Source: Streptomyces sp. 549
Lineage (GTDB): Bacteria > Actinomycetota > Actinomycetes > Streptomycetales > Streptomycetaceae
Direction: 5' to 3'
NCBI RefSeq assembly: GCF_030124175.1
Contig: NZ_JASKMT010000021.1
Location: 1-64,000, forward strand
Length of the DNA stretch: 64,000 nucleotides
In this document: one piece after another, positions 17,746 through 26,535 of the stretch
How positions within the stretch are numbered: the stretch's first letter is position 1
How the letters are laid out: every line of letters begins with the position of its first letter
The notes under the pieces: generated by a model
The model's database searches: none
Told to the model about the DNA's origin: nothing
The model's input: the letters and a program-made list of their open reading frames with translations, nothing else
Made by a program: the position numbers and the translations under genes

Positions 17746-18501
17746 GTGAACAACACCCCACACCTCCCCGAAACAACCCCGTCGGGCCGCCGCACCCTGC
17801 TGCGCGCCGCCCTCGCCGGAACCGTTGTGGCCGGCAGCGGACTGGCCTCCGCCGCGATGCCGTCGGCGATCGCGTCCGCCTCGGCCCGTACCTCCGACCG
17901 CCCCGCCGCGGCACGGCCTGCCACTCCCGCCGAGGCGCTGCGCGCACTCGCCGCCGGCAACCGCCGCTGGCGGTCCTTCCGGCAGGAGCACCCGCACGAG
18001 TCCGCCTCCGTGCGGCGTGCCCTCATGACCGGCCAGCAGCCGTTCGCGCTGGTGCTGGGCTGCGTCGACTCGCGCGTACCGCCGGAACTCGTCTTCGACC
18101 AGGGCCTCGGAGACCTGATGACCGTCCGCTCGGCGGGTGAGGTCCTGGACGAGGCAGTCCTGGGCAGCATCGCCTTCGGCGTGCTGGAGCTCGACATCCC
18201 CCTGGTACTCGTCCTCGGCCATCAGTCCTGCGGTGCCGTGACCGCCGCCGTCCACGCCGAGGAGACGGGCGAGCGACTTCCCGCCCACATCCAGTACCTC
18301 GCCGACCAGATACGTCCCGCCATCGACCACAGCCAGCACGGTGACAAGCGCGTCGACGCCACCATCGACGCCCAGGTCGGCCTGGTCCGCTCACGTCTTG
18401 CCGCCGAACCGGACCTCGCCGCCCGGATCAGGTCCGGGAGGCTGGCCGTCGTCGGCGCCCGCTACGAGCTCGGGTCGCATCGCGTCCGCCAGCTCGGCTG
18501 A
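17746..18501 (+). CDS. Exported beta-class carbonic anhydrase
   Basis: 251 residues. A twin-arginine-type signal (SGRRTLLRAALAGTVVAGSG) precedes a beta-carbonic anhydrase that interconverts CO2 and bicarbonate using zinc. Zinc ligands are Cys in VLGCVDSRVPPE and His/Cys in LGHQSCGAV, with the Asp-Arg pair of CVDSR intact. EALRALAAGNRRWRSF is the family's N-terminal helix. The GTG start is inferred from the beginning of the Tat-like region; there is no strong ribosome site. Export of this class is less usual than cytoplasmic location. A strong terminator follows. Confidence 0.9.
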   Translation: MNNTPHLPETTPSGRRTLLRAALAGTVVAGSGLASAAMPSAIASASARTSDRPAAARPATPAEALRALAAGNRRWRSFRQEHPHESASVRRALMTGQQPFALVLGCVDSRVPPELVFDQGLGDLMTVRSAGEVLDEAVLGSIAFGVLELDIPLVLVLGHQSCGAVTAAVHAEETGERLPAHIQYLADQIRPAIDHSQHGDKRVDATIDAQVGLVRSRLAAEPDLAARIRSGRLAVVGARYELGSHRVRQLG

Positions 18502-18504
18502 ACC

Positions 18505-18562
18505 ACCGTGCGAGGGCGCGGGTCCGGGCAGGACACCGCCCGGCCCGGCGCCCTCGCACGGT
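18505..18562 (+). terminator. Terminator of the carbonic anhydrase gene
   Basis: Perfect 15-bp arms (18505-18519 and 18548-18562) enclosing a loop that can itself pair, starting 3 nt after the stop codon. Confidence 0.85.
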
Positions 18563-18718
18563 CAGGGGCGCCGGCGGCCGGGCGTGTACCGGGCCGCGGA
18601 CCGCGCAGCGCGCGGCGTCGGCGATCATGGGAAGGGGCGGTCCGTCGGCCGGGCCTTCCCGGGTGGACAGCCGGTCGGTTCGTCCGCGCGGTGTCCTTCC
18701 GGCTGTCGGATCAGATCG

Positions 18719-18776
18719 CCAGAGAAGCGCCAGAGCAACGCCAGAGAAACGTCAGACCAGAGAAACGTCAGAGAAG
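18719..18776 (+). repeat. Degenerate tandem repeat in phosphopantetheinyl transferase leader
   Basis: Four imperfect head-to-tail copies of a GCCAGAGAAACG-like unit ending at the ribosome site of the next gene. The run is purine-rich and could affect translation or mark replication slippage. Confidence 0.55.
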
Positions 18777-18784
18777 AGGAACCG

Positions 18785-19498
18785 ATGCCCGACCCCGGTG
18801 TCCGGCCTGAACTCACCGTGGTGCCCGCAGGCATCGGCTCGTGGGACCTCGCGCCGCCTGACAGCGCCCGCCGCCCGCGGCTGTACCTGCTGCGGGTGAG
18901 CGAGCACCGGGTGGTGACGGAGGGGCCGCCGGAGGGGCTCGACGAGCAGGAGCGCGGCCGGTGGTCGGCCTACGTGCGGCAGGAGGACCGCGACCGGTAC
19001 GCCGTCGCGCATCTGGCGCTGCGCGGCCTGCTCGGCAGCGGACTCGGAGTGCCGCCGGCCGACGTCGACCTCACTCGTGAGGACTGCCCGATGTGCGGCG
19101 GCCCGCACGGCCGGCCCGCGGTCCGCGGTGGCGGTGTGCACTTCTCCCTGTCGCACAGCGGGGACCTGGTGCTGCTGGGGTTCGCGCCGGTGCCCGTGGG
19201 CGTGGACGTGGAGACGGTCCCGACCGCCGCCGTCGCCCGGGAGGTCGCGTCCTCGCTGCACCGCCGGGAGCGCGAGGAGATCGCCGGACTCCCGGCCCCA
19301 GAGCGTCCGGCCGCCTTCGCGCGCTGCTGGGTGCGTAAGGAGGCGTACCTGAAGGGCACGGGGGAGGGGCTGGCCGGCGGTCTGGAGAGCACCTACCTGG
19401 GCACCGGCGCGGTGCCGCCGTCGCTGCCGGGCTGGAACCTGGCCGACGTCGACACGGACCCCGGCTACCTCGCGGCGGTGGCGGTGGCGGTGCCCTGA
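18785..19498 (+). CDS. 4'-phosphopantetheinyl transferase superfamily protein (Sfp type)
   Basis: 237-residue enzyme that moves phosphopantetheine from CoA to the serine of carrier proteins in fatty acid, polyketide or nonribosomal peptide synthases. Motifs are VHFSLSHSGDLVLLG, VPVGVDVETVP (Mg-binding Asp and Glu) and RCWVRKEAYLKGTGEGL. An additional CPMCGGPHGRP motif just before the core is typical of Sfp-type enzymes. ATG 18785 follows GAGAAGAGG. No biosynthetic cluster lies nearby, so it probably serves distant synthases. Confidence 0.9.
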   Translation: MPDPGVRPELTVVPAGIGSWDLAPPDSARRPRLYLLRVSEHRVVTEGPPEGLDEQERGRWSAYVRQEDRDRYAVAHLALRGLLGSGLGVPPADVDLTREDCPMCGGPHGRPAVRGGGVHFSLSHSGDLVLLGFAPVPVGVDVETVPTAAVAREVASSLHRREREEIAGLPAPERPAAFARCWVRKEAYLKGTGEGLAGGLESTYLGTGAVPPSLPGWNLADVDTDPGYLAAVAVAVP

Positions 19499-19541
19499 CC
19501 CGCATCGGGCCTGCCCGGCGTTCGCCCGGCAGCCCGACCGG

Positions 19542-19985
19542 TCAGAAGTGCGGGCGGGGGAGGCGGACGATGCTGACGAAGAAGTCGTCGATCTGCCGCA
19601 CGGCCGCGATGAACTGGTCCAGGTCGACCGGTTTGGTCACGTAGGCGTTGGCGTGCAGCCGGTAGCTGCGCAGGATGTCCTCCTCCGCCGAGGACGTGGT
19701 GAGCACGACCACCGGGATCGGCGCGAGCTCCGGGTCGGACTTGAGGCGTTCCAGGACCTGGCGCCCGTCGTACTTGGGCAGGTTCAGGTCGAGCAGGATC
19801 AGGTCCGGACGCGGGGCGTCGGTGTGGGCGCCACGGCGGTAGACGAAGTCCAGCGCCTCCTCGCCGTCCCGCACCACGTGCAGCGTGTTGCCGATCTTGT
19901 TGTCCTCGAACGCCTCCCGGGTCATCAGCTCGTCACCCGGGTCGTCCTCGACGAGCAGGACCTCGATGGGCTGCTGTTCGGTCAT
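19542..19985 (-). CDS. Stand-alone response regulator (receiver domain only)
   Basis: 147-residue CheY-like receiver. Acidic pocket EDDPGD, phosphoacceptor Asp66 in LILLDLNLPKYDG, Thr/Ser in VVLTTSSAEED and Lys in AYVTKPVDLDQF are all present. It resembles the Rcp1 type of receivers paired with bacteriophytochrome-like kinases. It has no output domain, so it acts through protein contact. Its ATG overlaps the kinase stop codon by 4 bp (ATGA). It is the last gene of a three-gene leftward operon. Confidence 0.93.
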   Translation of the reverse strand: MTEQQPIEVLLVEDDPGDELMTREAFEDNKIGNTLHVVRDGEEALDFVYRRGAHTDAPRPDLILLDLNLPKYDGRQVLERLKSDPELAPIPVVVLTTSSAEEDILRSYRLHANAYVTKPVDLDQFIAAVRQIDDFFVSIVRLPRPHF

Positions 19986-21577
19986 GCCGTTGCTCCTTCG
20001 GGGGCGGGAAGTGGCGCGTCGTCCTGGGCGGGGAGCGCGGGCAGGGTGAAGCAGATGCGGGTGCCGGGTGATTGTCCGGAGTCCACCCAGATCCTCCCCT
20101 GGTGGTGTTCGACGATCTTCCGGCAGAGGGCGAGACCGATGCCCGTGCCGCTGTAGGCCTCCCTGCTGTGGAGCCGCTGGAAGACGACGAAGACCTTCTC
20201 CGCGAACTCCTCCGGGATGCCGATGCCATTGTCCTCCACGCAGAACTGCCAGGCGGCAGCCCCGGCCTCCTCCACCTCGGTGCAGCTGATCCGCACGACC
20301 GGAGGGCGCTCCGGAGCGCGGAACTTGATGGCGTTGCCGATCAGGTTCTGCCACAGCATGATCAGGAGGGTGGGGTCGCCGGTCACCTCCGGCAGCTCGT
20401 CCGGCCGCTCGATCTGCACGTCGGATTCCTCGACCGCCGTGGAGAGGTTCCTCAGCGCCTTGTCCAGGGCGCGGTCCTGGGCGACCTCCTGCCGTGCGTC
20501 GTCGAGCCGGCCGACCCGGGAGAAGGTGAGCAGGTCGTTGATGAGGACCTGCATGCGCTTGGCGCCGTCCACGGCGAAGTTGACGTACTGCACGCCGCGT
20601 TCGTCGAGCTTGTCGCCGTAGCGCTTCTCCAGGAGCTGGCAGAAGCTGGCCACCTTGCGCAGGGGTTCCTGCAGGTCGTGCGAGGCCACGTAGGCGAACT
20701 GCTCCAGCTCGGCGTTGGACCGGCGCAGCTCGACCGCCTGCGCGTCGAGGTCGGCGGTCTGCTGGGCCAGCAGGGCCCGCTTGCCCTCGGCGCTGTCCAG
20801 CGCCTTCACCATGCCCTCGCGCATCGCCTCCACGTCCGCGGCCAGCTCGCGCAGGTCCGCAGGCCCGCTGGGCTCGATGCGGTGGCTGAAGTCGCCGTCG
20901 GCGATGCGGCGGGACGCCTTGCGCAGCTCCCGGAGCGGGCGGGAGACGATGACCCGCAGCAGCACGGCGATGAGCACGAGGGCCGCGAGCAGCGCTACGG
21001 CGACTGCCAGGAAGACCATGTTGCGCAGGTCGCGGGCCTTGGCCAGCTCAGCCATGCCGTCGGCCCTGGCCTGGTCGAGGCGGGTGTTCTGCTGATTGAC
21101 CAGCTCCCTCAACTGCTCGAAGGACTGTCGGCCCCGCTCGGTGGCGGCCGTGTCGGGCGGCCCGCCCTCCCGGGCGGCCTCCAGCGCGGGCTCCGCGTGC
21201 TCGGTGCGCCAGGTGTCGGCGGCCTCCTGGATCGCCTCCACGTCCGCCAGCAGCGACGGCCGGTCCGCGAGCAGGGTGCGCATGCGGTCCGCCGAGCGCT
21301 GCTGGAGCTGCCGGCCCTCGGTGTAGGGGGCGAGGAACTGCGGGTCCTCGGTGATCCCGAATCCCCGCACCCCCGTCTCCTGGTCCACCAGGGCCGTCTG
21401 CATGCGCAGGGCCTCGGCGCGCGCGGGCATGGTCCGGTCGATGAGCTGCTGGTGGATCTCCGCGGTGCGGTTCAGCAGATGCGCGCCGAGGGCGCCGCCG
21501 GCCAGGATGAGGATCGCCATGAAGGCGAGGACCAGGTGGAACCAGTGCTGAACCGTCAACCGCCGTTCGGTCTTCAC
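19982..21577 (-). CDS. CHASE3-HAMP sensor histidine kinase
   Basis: 531 residues. An N-terminal helix (WFHLVLAFMAILILAGGALG) and a second membrane helix near 190-210 flank an extracytoplasmic CHASE3 domain with ALVDQETGVRGFGITEDPQFL. A HAMP linker follows (SRPLRELRKASRRIADGDFSHRI), then HisKA with FAYVASHDLQEPLRKV (His near 298). The ATPase domain has LIGNAIKF, VEDNGIGIP and GTGIGLALCRKIVEHHQG. The GTG start overlaps the upstream phosphatase stop (GTGA), which couples their translation. The layout matches kinases that signal to Rcp1-like receivers. Confidence 0.93.
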   Translation of the reverse strand: MKTERRLTVQHWFHLVLAFMAILILAGGALGAHLLNRTAEIHQQLIDRTMPARAEALRMQTALVDQETGVRGFGITEDPQFLAPYTEGRQLQQRSADRMRTLLADRPSLLADVEAIQEAADTWRTEHAEPALEAAREGGPPDTAATERGRQSFEQLRELVNQQNTRLDQARADGMAELAKARDLRNMVFLAVAVALLAALVLIAVLLRVIVSRPLRELRKASRRIADGDFSHRIEPSGPADLRELAADVEAMREGMVKALDSAEGKRALLAQQTADLDAQAVELRRSNAELEQFAYVASHDLQEPLRKVASFCQLLEKRYGDKLDERGVQYVNFAVDGAKRMQVLINDLLTFSRVGRLDDARQEVAQDRALDKALRNLSTAVEESDVQIERPDELPEVTGDPTLLIMLWQNLIGNAIKFRAPERPPVVRISCTEVEEAGAAAWQFCVEDNGIGIPEEFAEKVFVVFQRLHSREAYSGTGIGLALCRKIVEHHQGRIWVDSGQSPGTRICFTLPALPAQDDAPLPAPEGATA

Positions 21578-22848
21578 GTGCTGCTTCCTGTCGTGGTGCG
21601 CCAGTGGAGGTGGAGGACGGCGATGTCGTCCGTGAGGCCGCCGTGGTCGGCTGCGGCCTCGGCGGCACGGGCGATGAGCGTGTCGACGAACGCCTCCGCC
21701 GGCTGGTCGGCGGCGTCCTCGGCGAGCTTCAGCAGGCCCGATTCGCCCATGCGTTCCGAACCGGGACCGGTGCGGCCCTCGAAGAGGCCGTCGGTGAAGA
21801 CGACAAGCGCGTCACTCCCGGTCAACGGCAGCTCGCTGACCGGCCAGTTGCACAGGCCGGGCACCATGCCCAGGGCCGGGCCGCCCGGCGGGTCGATCCA
21901 CTTCACGCTCCCGGGCCGGTGCACCAGCAGGCCCGGGTGCCCGGCCCGCACGATGCGGGCGACGCTCCCGTCCGGCGGCAGTTCGATGCTGGTGAGGGTG
22001 GCGAAGATCTCCGGCCCGGTGCGCTCGGCCGTCATGACCTCCTCCAGCAGCGACATCTGCTCCACGCCGGTCGCGCCGCCGATGACCAGCGTGCGCCAGG
22101 CGATGCGCAGGGCGACGCCGAGCGCCGCCTCGTCGGGTCCGTGCCCGGATACGTCGCCGATCACCGCGTGCACGGTGCCGTCGGGCACCTGCACGAGGTC
22201 GTAGAAGTCGCCGCCCAGCAGCGCCTGGGCGCGGCCCGGCCGGTACCGGGCGACGACGCCGAAGGCCGCGGCGTCGCGCAGTCTGGGAGAGGGAAGCAGC
22301 CCTCGTTCCAAGCGGGCGTTCTCCTGGGCGCGCAGCTGCCCCGCCTGGAGCGCCGCCGTGGTCACCTCGGCCTGCTTGCGCTGGACCGCGTACCGTACGG
22401 CTCGGCTGAGCAGCTCCGGGTCGACCCGTCCCTTGACCAGGTAGTCCTGGGCGCCTGCGGCGACCGCCTCAAGCCCGGTGCCGTCCTCGGCGAGGCCGGT
22501 GAGGACGACCACGGCGACGTCCTTGGCTCCGGCCTGGAGCCGGGTCAGCGCCTCCAGGCCCTGCGCGTCGGGCAGGTGCAGGTCCAGCAGGATGCAGTCG
22601 GGCTGCCAGCCGCGCAGCTCCTCCAGCGCCTGGGCGAGCGAGTGAGCCCAGACGAAGCGCATCTCCGTCGGGCTGTCGGCCACCATCTCCTCGACAAGGA
22701 GCGCGTCCCCCGGATCGTCCTCCACGAGGAGGATCGCCGGGCGCCACGCGCCCGTTCCGATCGTCGGCCGGAACGCGGCCGTCGACTCGGCCGGAGCCGC
22801 CTCGCGGAGCCCCCGAGCCGGCACGGGTGCGCCAGGACCCCATGTCAC
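21574..22848 (-). CDS. Receiver-PP2C (SpoIIE-type) phosphatase
   Basis: 424 residues from GTG 22848, which has GGAAGG 10 nt upstream; the frame remains open to 22905. An N-terminal receiver (AILLVEDDPGDALLVEEM, DCILLDLHLPDAQG, AQDYLVKGRVDPE) is joined by a short coiled coil to a SpoIIE/RsbU-type PP2C phosphatase. The metal-binding motifs are LLGGDFYDLVQV, HAVIGDVSGHG, SDALVVFTDGLFEGR and GLTDDIAVLHLHW. The family dephosphorylates STAS anti-anti-sigma factors. It is the first gene of an operon with a histidine kinase and a receiver, so phosphorylation of its receiver domain probably controls the phosphatase. Confidence 0.92.
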   Translation of the reverse strand: MTWGPGAPVPARGLREAAPAESTAAFRPTIGTGAWRPAILLVEDDPGDALLVEEMVADSPTEMRFVWAHSLAQALEELRGWQPDCILLDLHLPDAQGLEALTRLQAGAKDVAVVVLTGLAEDGTGLEAVAAGAQDYLVKGRVDPELLSRAVRYAVQRKQAEVTTAALQAGQLRAQENARLERGLLPSPRLRDAAAFGVVARYRPGRAQALLGGDFYDLVQVPDGTVHAVIGDVSGHGPDEAALGVALRIAWRTLVIGGATGVEQMSLLEEVMTAERTGPEIFATLTSIELPPDGSVARIVRAGHPGLLVHRPGSVKWIDPPGGPALGMVPGLCNWPVSELPLTGSDALVVFTDGLFEGRTGPGSERMGESGLLKLAEDAADQPAEAFVDTLIARAAEAAADHGGLTDDIAVLHLHWRTTTGSST

Positions 22849-23010
22849 CTCGCACACACCTTCCGTGGCCGTCCATTCATCTGATCGGCGAAAGAATACT
22901 GCCAAGCCGCCCTTGTCCAGACCGCGTACGAATCGTGAGCAGACCGGACGGCAGCGACATGGCGGCCCTTTCGCCGTGACCCGGGAAGCAGCGGTGCGCC
23001 GCTACCCGGT

Positions 23011-23074
23011 GCTGCGGGCGCCCTTTCGGCCCACCACCCTGTACCGGGTGGTGGGCCGAAAGGGCGCCCGCAGC
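23011..23074 (-). terminator. Very long perfect hairpin
   Basis: Arms of 29 bp (23011-23039 and 23046-23074) are perfectly complementary around a 6-nt loop. It lies 230 nt downstream of the FAD monooxygenase stop and 160 nt upstream of the phosphatase operon, insulating the two leftward transcripts. Confidence 0.75.
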
Positions 23075-23200
23075 TGTTCCGGAGCGGAGTAACCCGTACG
23101 GGCCGGTTCATGACCGCGCCGGGGAGTGGTGTGCGCCACATTTTCGCGCCACCGGGCCGCGTGGTCGAGATGGCGGCACACGGGCGTCATCCACGGTCAG

Positions 23201-23241
23201 GCGGGTGCGGGTGCGGGTGCGGGTGCGGGTGCGGGTGCGGG
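23201..23241. repeat. GCGGGT hexanucleotide tandem repeat
   Basis: Six perfect copies of GCGGGT plus a partial seventh, directly after the FAD monooxygenase stop codon. It is probably a slippage-prone microsatellite; on the opposite strand it forms a run of A-P dipeptide codons but no gene is likely. Confidence 0.8.
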
Positions 23242-23303
23242 CGGCGGCGCGGGGGCCGCTGCCTGTCTGCCCGTCTGACGGTCGCCACCGGTCGCCGCAG
23301 GCG

Positions 23304-24755
23304 TCAGTCCGCTGCCGGGTGGTCTTCCGGCTCCCGCCACATGGGAGGGGCGGACGGCGTGGACGGCGCCGGGCCGAACAGCACTGCGCGGGCCACCCGC
23401 GGGGTGAAGAGCACGCTGAGCGGTGCCGACAGCGACAGGGCGGAGCGGAAGGCGGCGCCGACGACCGGGTCCCCGGCGGAGCGCTGCTGCACCCGGGCGA
23501 GGTACCAGGTGGCGGGCCGGTCGACGGCCCGGGACGCGACGGCGTTGCCCTCGGCGCCCGGCATCGTCTTGTCGGCGCCGGCGGAGATGTCCCACGCCTG
23601 CTGGGAGGCGCGCAGCAGTGCACGCTGCACACGGCGGGTGGTGGGTGTGCGGCGGTGGTCCCGCAGCGTGTCGCGCAGCGCCGCAGCGCTGAGTGCGGCG
23701 ACGGTCATGCCCTGCCCGTACACGGGATTGAAGGTGCACAGCGCGTCACCGGTGACGAGGAAACCGGCCGGGCGGCGTCCCGGGAGGTCGTACCGGCGGC
23801 GCACGTTGGCCGTGTTGCGGAACCCGTGCGGGGCCGACTCCGGCTCGGCCTTGAGCAGCCAGTCGTGCACAAGAGGGTGCGGGAGCCGGGCGGCGAACTC
23901 GGTGAAACCGGCGCTGTCGGTGGGTGGTTCGCTGCCGCGCAGGCCGGACAGCGTGACCAGGGTGCGCCCGCCCTCCACCGGCAGGACGACGGCCCCGAAC
24001 GGTTGTCGGGGGTTGGGCACGATGTAGTAGCCGGAGCTGTCGGTGCCGTCGTGGATCCCGCGGAACACGCCGGTGGTGTAGGCGAGACCGGTGTCCAGCG
24101 TCTCCTCGTGCGGTGCCTCGGCACCGAGCGCGACCAGCCACTGCGCTGCTTTGCTGCCGCGACCGGAGGCGTCCACCACCAGGTCGGCCGGCAACTGCTC
24201 CGGTCCGGGGGACGGTCCTGTGCCGCGCGCCCGCAACCGCACGCCCTCGACCCGGGCGGCGTCGCCGAGCAGTCCCACCACCTCGGTGCCGGTGACCGCG
24301 TCGATGCGGGGGTTGGCCAGCACCCTGCGGCGGACCAGCCATTCGAGCAGCGGACGGGAGCCGGTGAGGAGGTGGGCGGTGGCCCGGGTACGCCGGTACC
24401 AGCGGCCGTCCTGCCACTGGACCATGTCGCTGGGCATGCCGATCCGGGGCGCGCCGTGCTCCCGCAGTTCGGCCACCAGCCCCGGCAGCAGCGTCTCCAG
24501 CGTGCGCTGGCCGCCTTCGAGCAGGACGTGGGTGTGGCGGCTCTGCGGCACACCGGGGCGGGGCTCGGGGCCGTCCGGCAGCCGGTCGCGTTCGATCACG
24601 GTGACCCGGTCGCAGTGGTCGGCGAGCACCTGTGCGGCCAGCAGACCGGCGAGACTCCCGCCGATCACCACGGCGTGCCGCACCGGTCGGTCGGCTCTCC
24701 GGTACGGGGAGCCCCGGTGCGAGCCGTCGGCCGTACGGTTCGCCGCTTCCGCCAT
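23304..24755 (-). CDS. FAD-dependent monooxygenase / oxidoreductase (PHBH-like fold)
   Basis: 483 residues. The N-terminal FAD motif is VIGGSLAGLLAAQVLADHCDRVTVIERD, followed by RPGVPQSRHTHVLLEGG. DLVVDASGRGSKAAQWL is the DG-type motif, and FLVTGDALCTFNPVYGQGMT is the second FAD-ribose motif. Relatives hydroxylate or epoxidise natural products or act on polyprenyl lipids; the substrate is unknown. ATG 24755 follows GGAGGAATGGC. It is monocistronic, ending in the hexamer repeat and the long hairpin. Confidence 0.9.
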   Translation of the reverse strand: MAEAANRTADGSHRGSPYRRADRPVRHAVVIGGSLAGLLAAQVLADHCDRVTVIERDRLPDGPEPRPGVPQSRHTHVLLEGGQRTLETLLPGLVAELREHGAPRIGMPSDMVQWQDGRWYRRTRATAHLLTGSRPLLEWLVRRRVLANPRIDAVTGTEVVGLLGDAARVEGVRLRARGTGPSPGPEQLPADLVVDASGRGSKAAQWLVALGAEAPHEETLDTGLAYTTGVFRGIHDGTDSSGYYIVPNPRQPFGAVVLPVEGGRTLVTLSGLRGSEPPTDSAGFTEFAARLPHPLVHDWLLKAEPESAPHGFRNTANVRRRYDLPGRRPAGFLVTGDALCTFNPVYGQGMTVAALSAAALRDTLRDHRRTPTTRRVQRALLRASQQAWDISAGADKTMPGAEGNAVASRAVDRPATWYLARVQQRSAGDPVVGAAFRSALSLSAPLSVLFTPRVARAVLFGPAPSTPSAPPMWREPEDHPAAD

Positions 24756-25278
24756 GCCATTCCTCCGGTTCGTCGCCGTGTCGGTCGGTGCGACCCGCGA
24801 GGGGCCGACCCGACCCGCCGTATGCGGTCGGTCCCGACTCAGTATGGCCCGGTGCCAGGGAAGTTGAGTCGCACGGCGGGGAGCAGCAGGCGGGGCAACC
24901 GGAGCGGTCCTCGGTCTCGACCGACCGACTGCCGCTGTCAGCGGGGGTGCCGGTGTGACGGGCGGAGGGGCTGCCGCAGGCGCCCGCGCCTGCGGAGGGC
25001 CTGCGGCACGCCGCCCGCGCCTGCGGGGGAGGTGTGCGCCGCTGACGCCGGTGGTGACCACGCCGTCCCCGCACCCGCCGCCGTCCCCGCACCCGGTTCC
25101 GAGGTCTAGCCCCGCGGCCCGTTCCGGTACCGACTTCGGCGCGGAATGAGGCGATGGGGCCTCGTTGACGTACTCACGGTGAAGTCGTGTCCAAGGCCGC
25201 CGCGCGGCAGGGCGGGGCCCTTCGTGCCGGACGGTGCAGGACGGGCGCGCAGACGAGCGCAGGGCGAGAGGAGAGCCG
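24756..25278. other. Gene-free stretch with a 15-bp direct repeat
   Basis: No convincing gene in about 520 bp. It holds the promoters of two divergent genes and a direct repeat CGCCCGCGCCTGCGG (24981-24995 and 25012-25026), as well as CCGCACCC runs. Open frames here lack ribosome sites and recognisable protein. Confidence 0.5.
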
Positions 25279-26166
25279 GTGGCGACACCACCTGACCCCG
25301 GACAGCCGGAGCACGAACCGGTCCTCGAACCGACCCGGGTCATCCAGCGCCCCCGGTCGCAGGTGATGGCGGACTTCGCCGACCTGTTCCGCGGCCCGCA
25401 GGAGGGGCGCCGGGCCGCGCCCGAATCCGGCAGCGACCCGGACGAGGAGCCCGAGGACGACGACTGGGAGCCCGTCCCCGTCGCGGACGGCAACCCGCCC
25501 GAGCCGGACGGCCCGTCGGGCACGGCCGGTTCTGCCGCCGCGGCGAAGCCGTCCGGCTCGGCGGCGTCTTCCGCAGCGGCCCCGGCGGCGGCCCCCGCCC
25601 GGGCTCGGCGGCGGAGCGCCGGCCGGCGGCGGGCCGACCGCGCCGAGCAGGTCGACGAGACGCCTCCCACCGTCAGGGCGCGCGGCAGGCGGCGCCTGCC
25701 GGCGGCCGGTCGCGACCGGCGCCAGTGGCACGCGCGCATTGCCGGAGCCGTGGTGGCTGCCGGACTGGTGGGCTTCGGGGTCGCGCAACTCCTCCCGCGC
25801 GGCGACTCGGCGGTGGGCGCCGGTTCGACGGCCTCGCCCTCGCGCGCCGACGACACCCCCGCCTCGCCACCCGTCCCCCCGGGCCCAGCCGCGTCGACGC
25901 CCGCGCCGCGTGCCTCCCCAGACGTCGAGAGCGGGGTCGGGTTGCTCCGGGAGGGCGACGCCGGCCCTGCGGTCGCCGACCTCCAGGTGCGGCTGCTGCG
26001 GGTGCCCGACGTCTACGCGGGAGGCAGCGTCAACGGACGGTTCGACGCCCAACTGACCTCTGCCGTCGCCCGGTTCCAGGAGTGGTACGGCATCCGGGGC
26101 GACGAGACGGGGGTCTACGGCGACGACACGCGGCGCGACCTCGAAGCCCTCACGGAAGGGGACTGA
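25279..26166 (+). CDS. Membrane-anchored peptidoglycan-binding domain protein
   Basis: 295 residues. A long acidic then Arg-rich cytoplasmic region (residues 1-150) is followed by one membrane helix (IAGAVVAAGLVGFGVAQLL). A Pro/Ser-rich wall-spanning linker leads to a C-terminal PG_binding_1 domain of 65 residues (LLREGDAGPAVADLQVRLL, VNGRFDAQLTSAVARFQEWYGI). The topology is N-in with the binding domain outside. It probably ties a cytoplasmic process to the cell wall (inference). GTG 25279 follows GAGAGGAGAG. Confidence 0.85.
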   Translation: MATPPDPGQPEHEPVLEPTRVIQRPRSQVMADFADLFRGPQEGRRAAPESGSDPDEEPEDDDWEPVPVADGNPPEPDGPSGTAGSAAAAKPSGSAASSAAAPAAAPARARRRSAGRRRADRAEQVDETPPTVRARGRRRLPAAGRDRRQWHARIAGAVVAAGLVGFGVAQLLPRGDSAVGAGSTASPSRADDTPASPPVPPGPAASTPAPRASPDVESGVGLLREGDAGPAVADLQVRLLRVPDVYAGGSVNGRFDAQLTSAVARFQEWYGIRGDETGVYGDDTRRDLEALTEGD

Positions 26167-26317
26167 CGGCCGGTGCCCGGCGTGTCGTGCGGGGTGCGGC
26201 TCACCCTCCCGGTGTCGGCGCGGCGTGTCGGCTTCCCTCCGCGCTGGTGGCGCACGACGATCTCCTCGCTACCCGCACCACACGGGACGCCCGCCGTCCC
26301 GGCCAAGGAGATCCAGT

Positions 26318-26521
26318 ATGGCTACCGGCACAGTGAAGTGGTTCAACGCAGAGAAGGGCTTCGGCTTCATCGAGCAGGACGGGGGAGGCCCGGACGTGTT
26401 CGTCCACTACTCGGCCATCTCCGGCAGCGGATACCGGGAACTGAACGAGGGCCAGAAGGTCGAGTTCGACGTCACCCAGGGCCCCAAGGGCCCGCAGGCG
26501 GAGAACGTCAGCGGCATCTGA
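26318..26521 (+). CDS. Cold-shock protein, CspA family
   Basis: 67-residue single-stranded nucleic acid binding protein. MATGTVKWFNAEKGFGFIEQ carries RNP1 (KGFGFI) and DVFVHYSAI is RNP2. The length and the GPxAxNV-type end (GPQAENVSGI) are standard. AAGGAG lies 8 nt before the ATG. The 150-nt leader (26167-26317) may hold the temperature-dependent 5'UTR that cold-shock genes commonly have. Confidence 0.96.
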   Translation: MATGTVKWFNAEKGFGFIEQDGGGPDVFVHYSAISGSGYRELNEGQKVEFDVTQGPKGPQAENVSGI

Positions 26522-26535
26522 CCGTCCGCCCGCTC

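Noticed and set aside
23201..23241. Possible CRISPR-like or iteron array
   Set aside because: Simple hexanucleotide slippage repeat without spacers; no cas genes or replication genes nearby.
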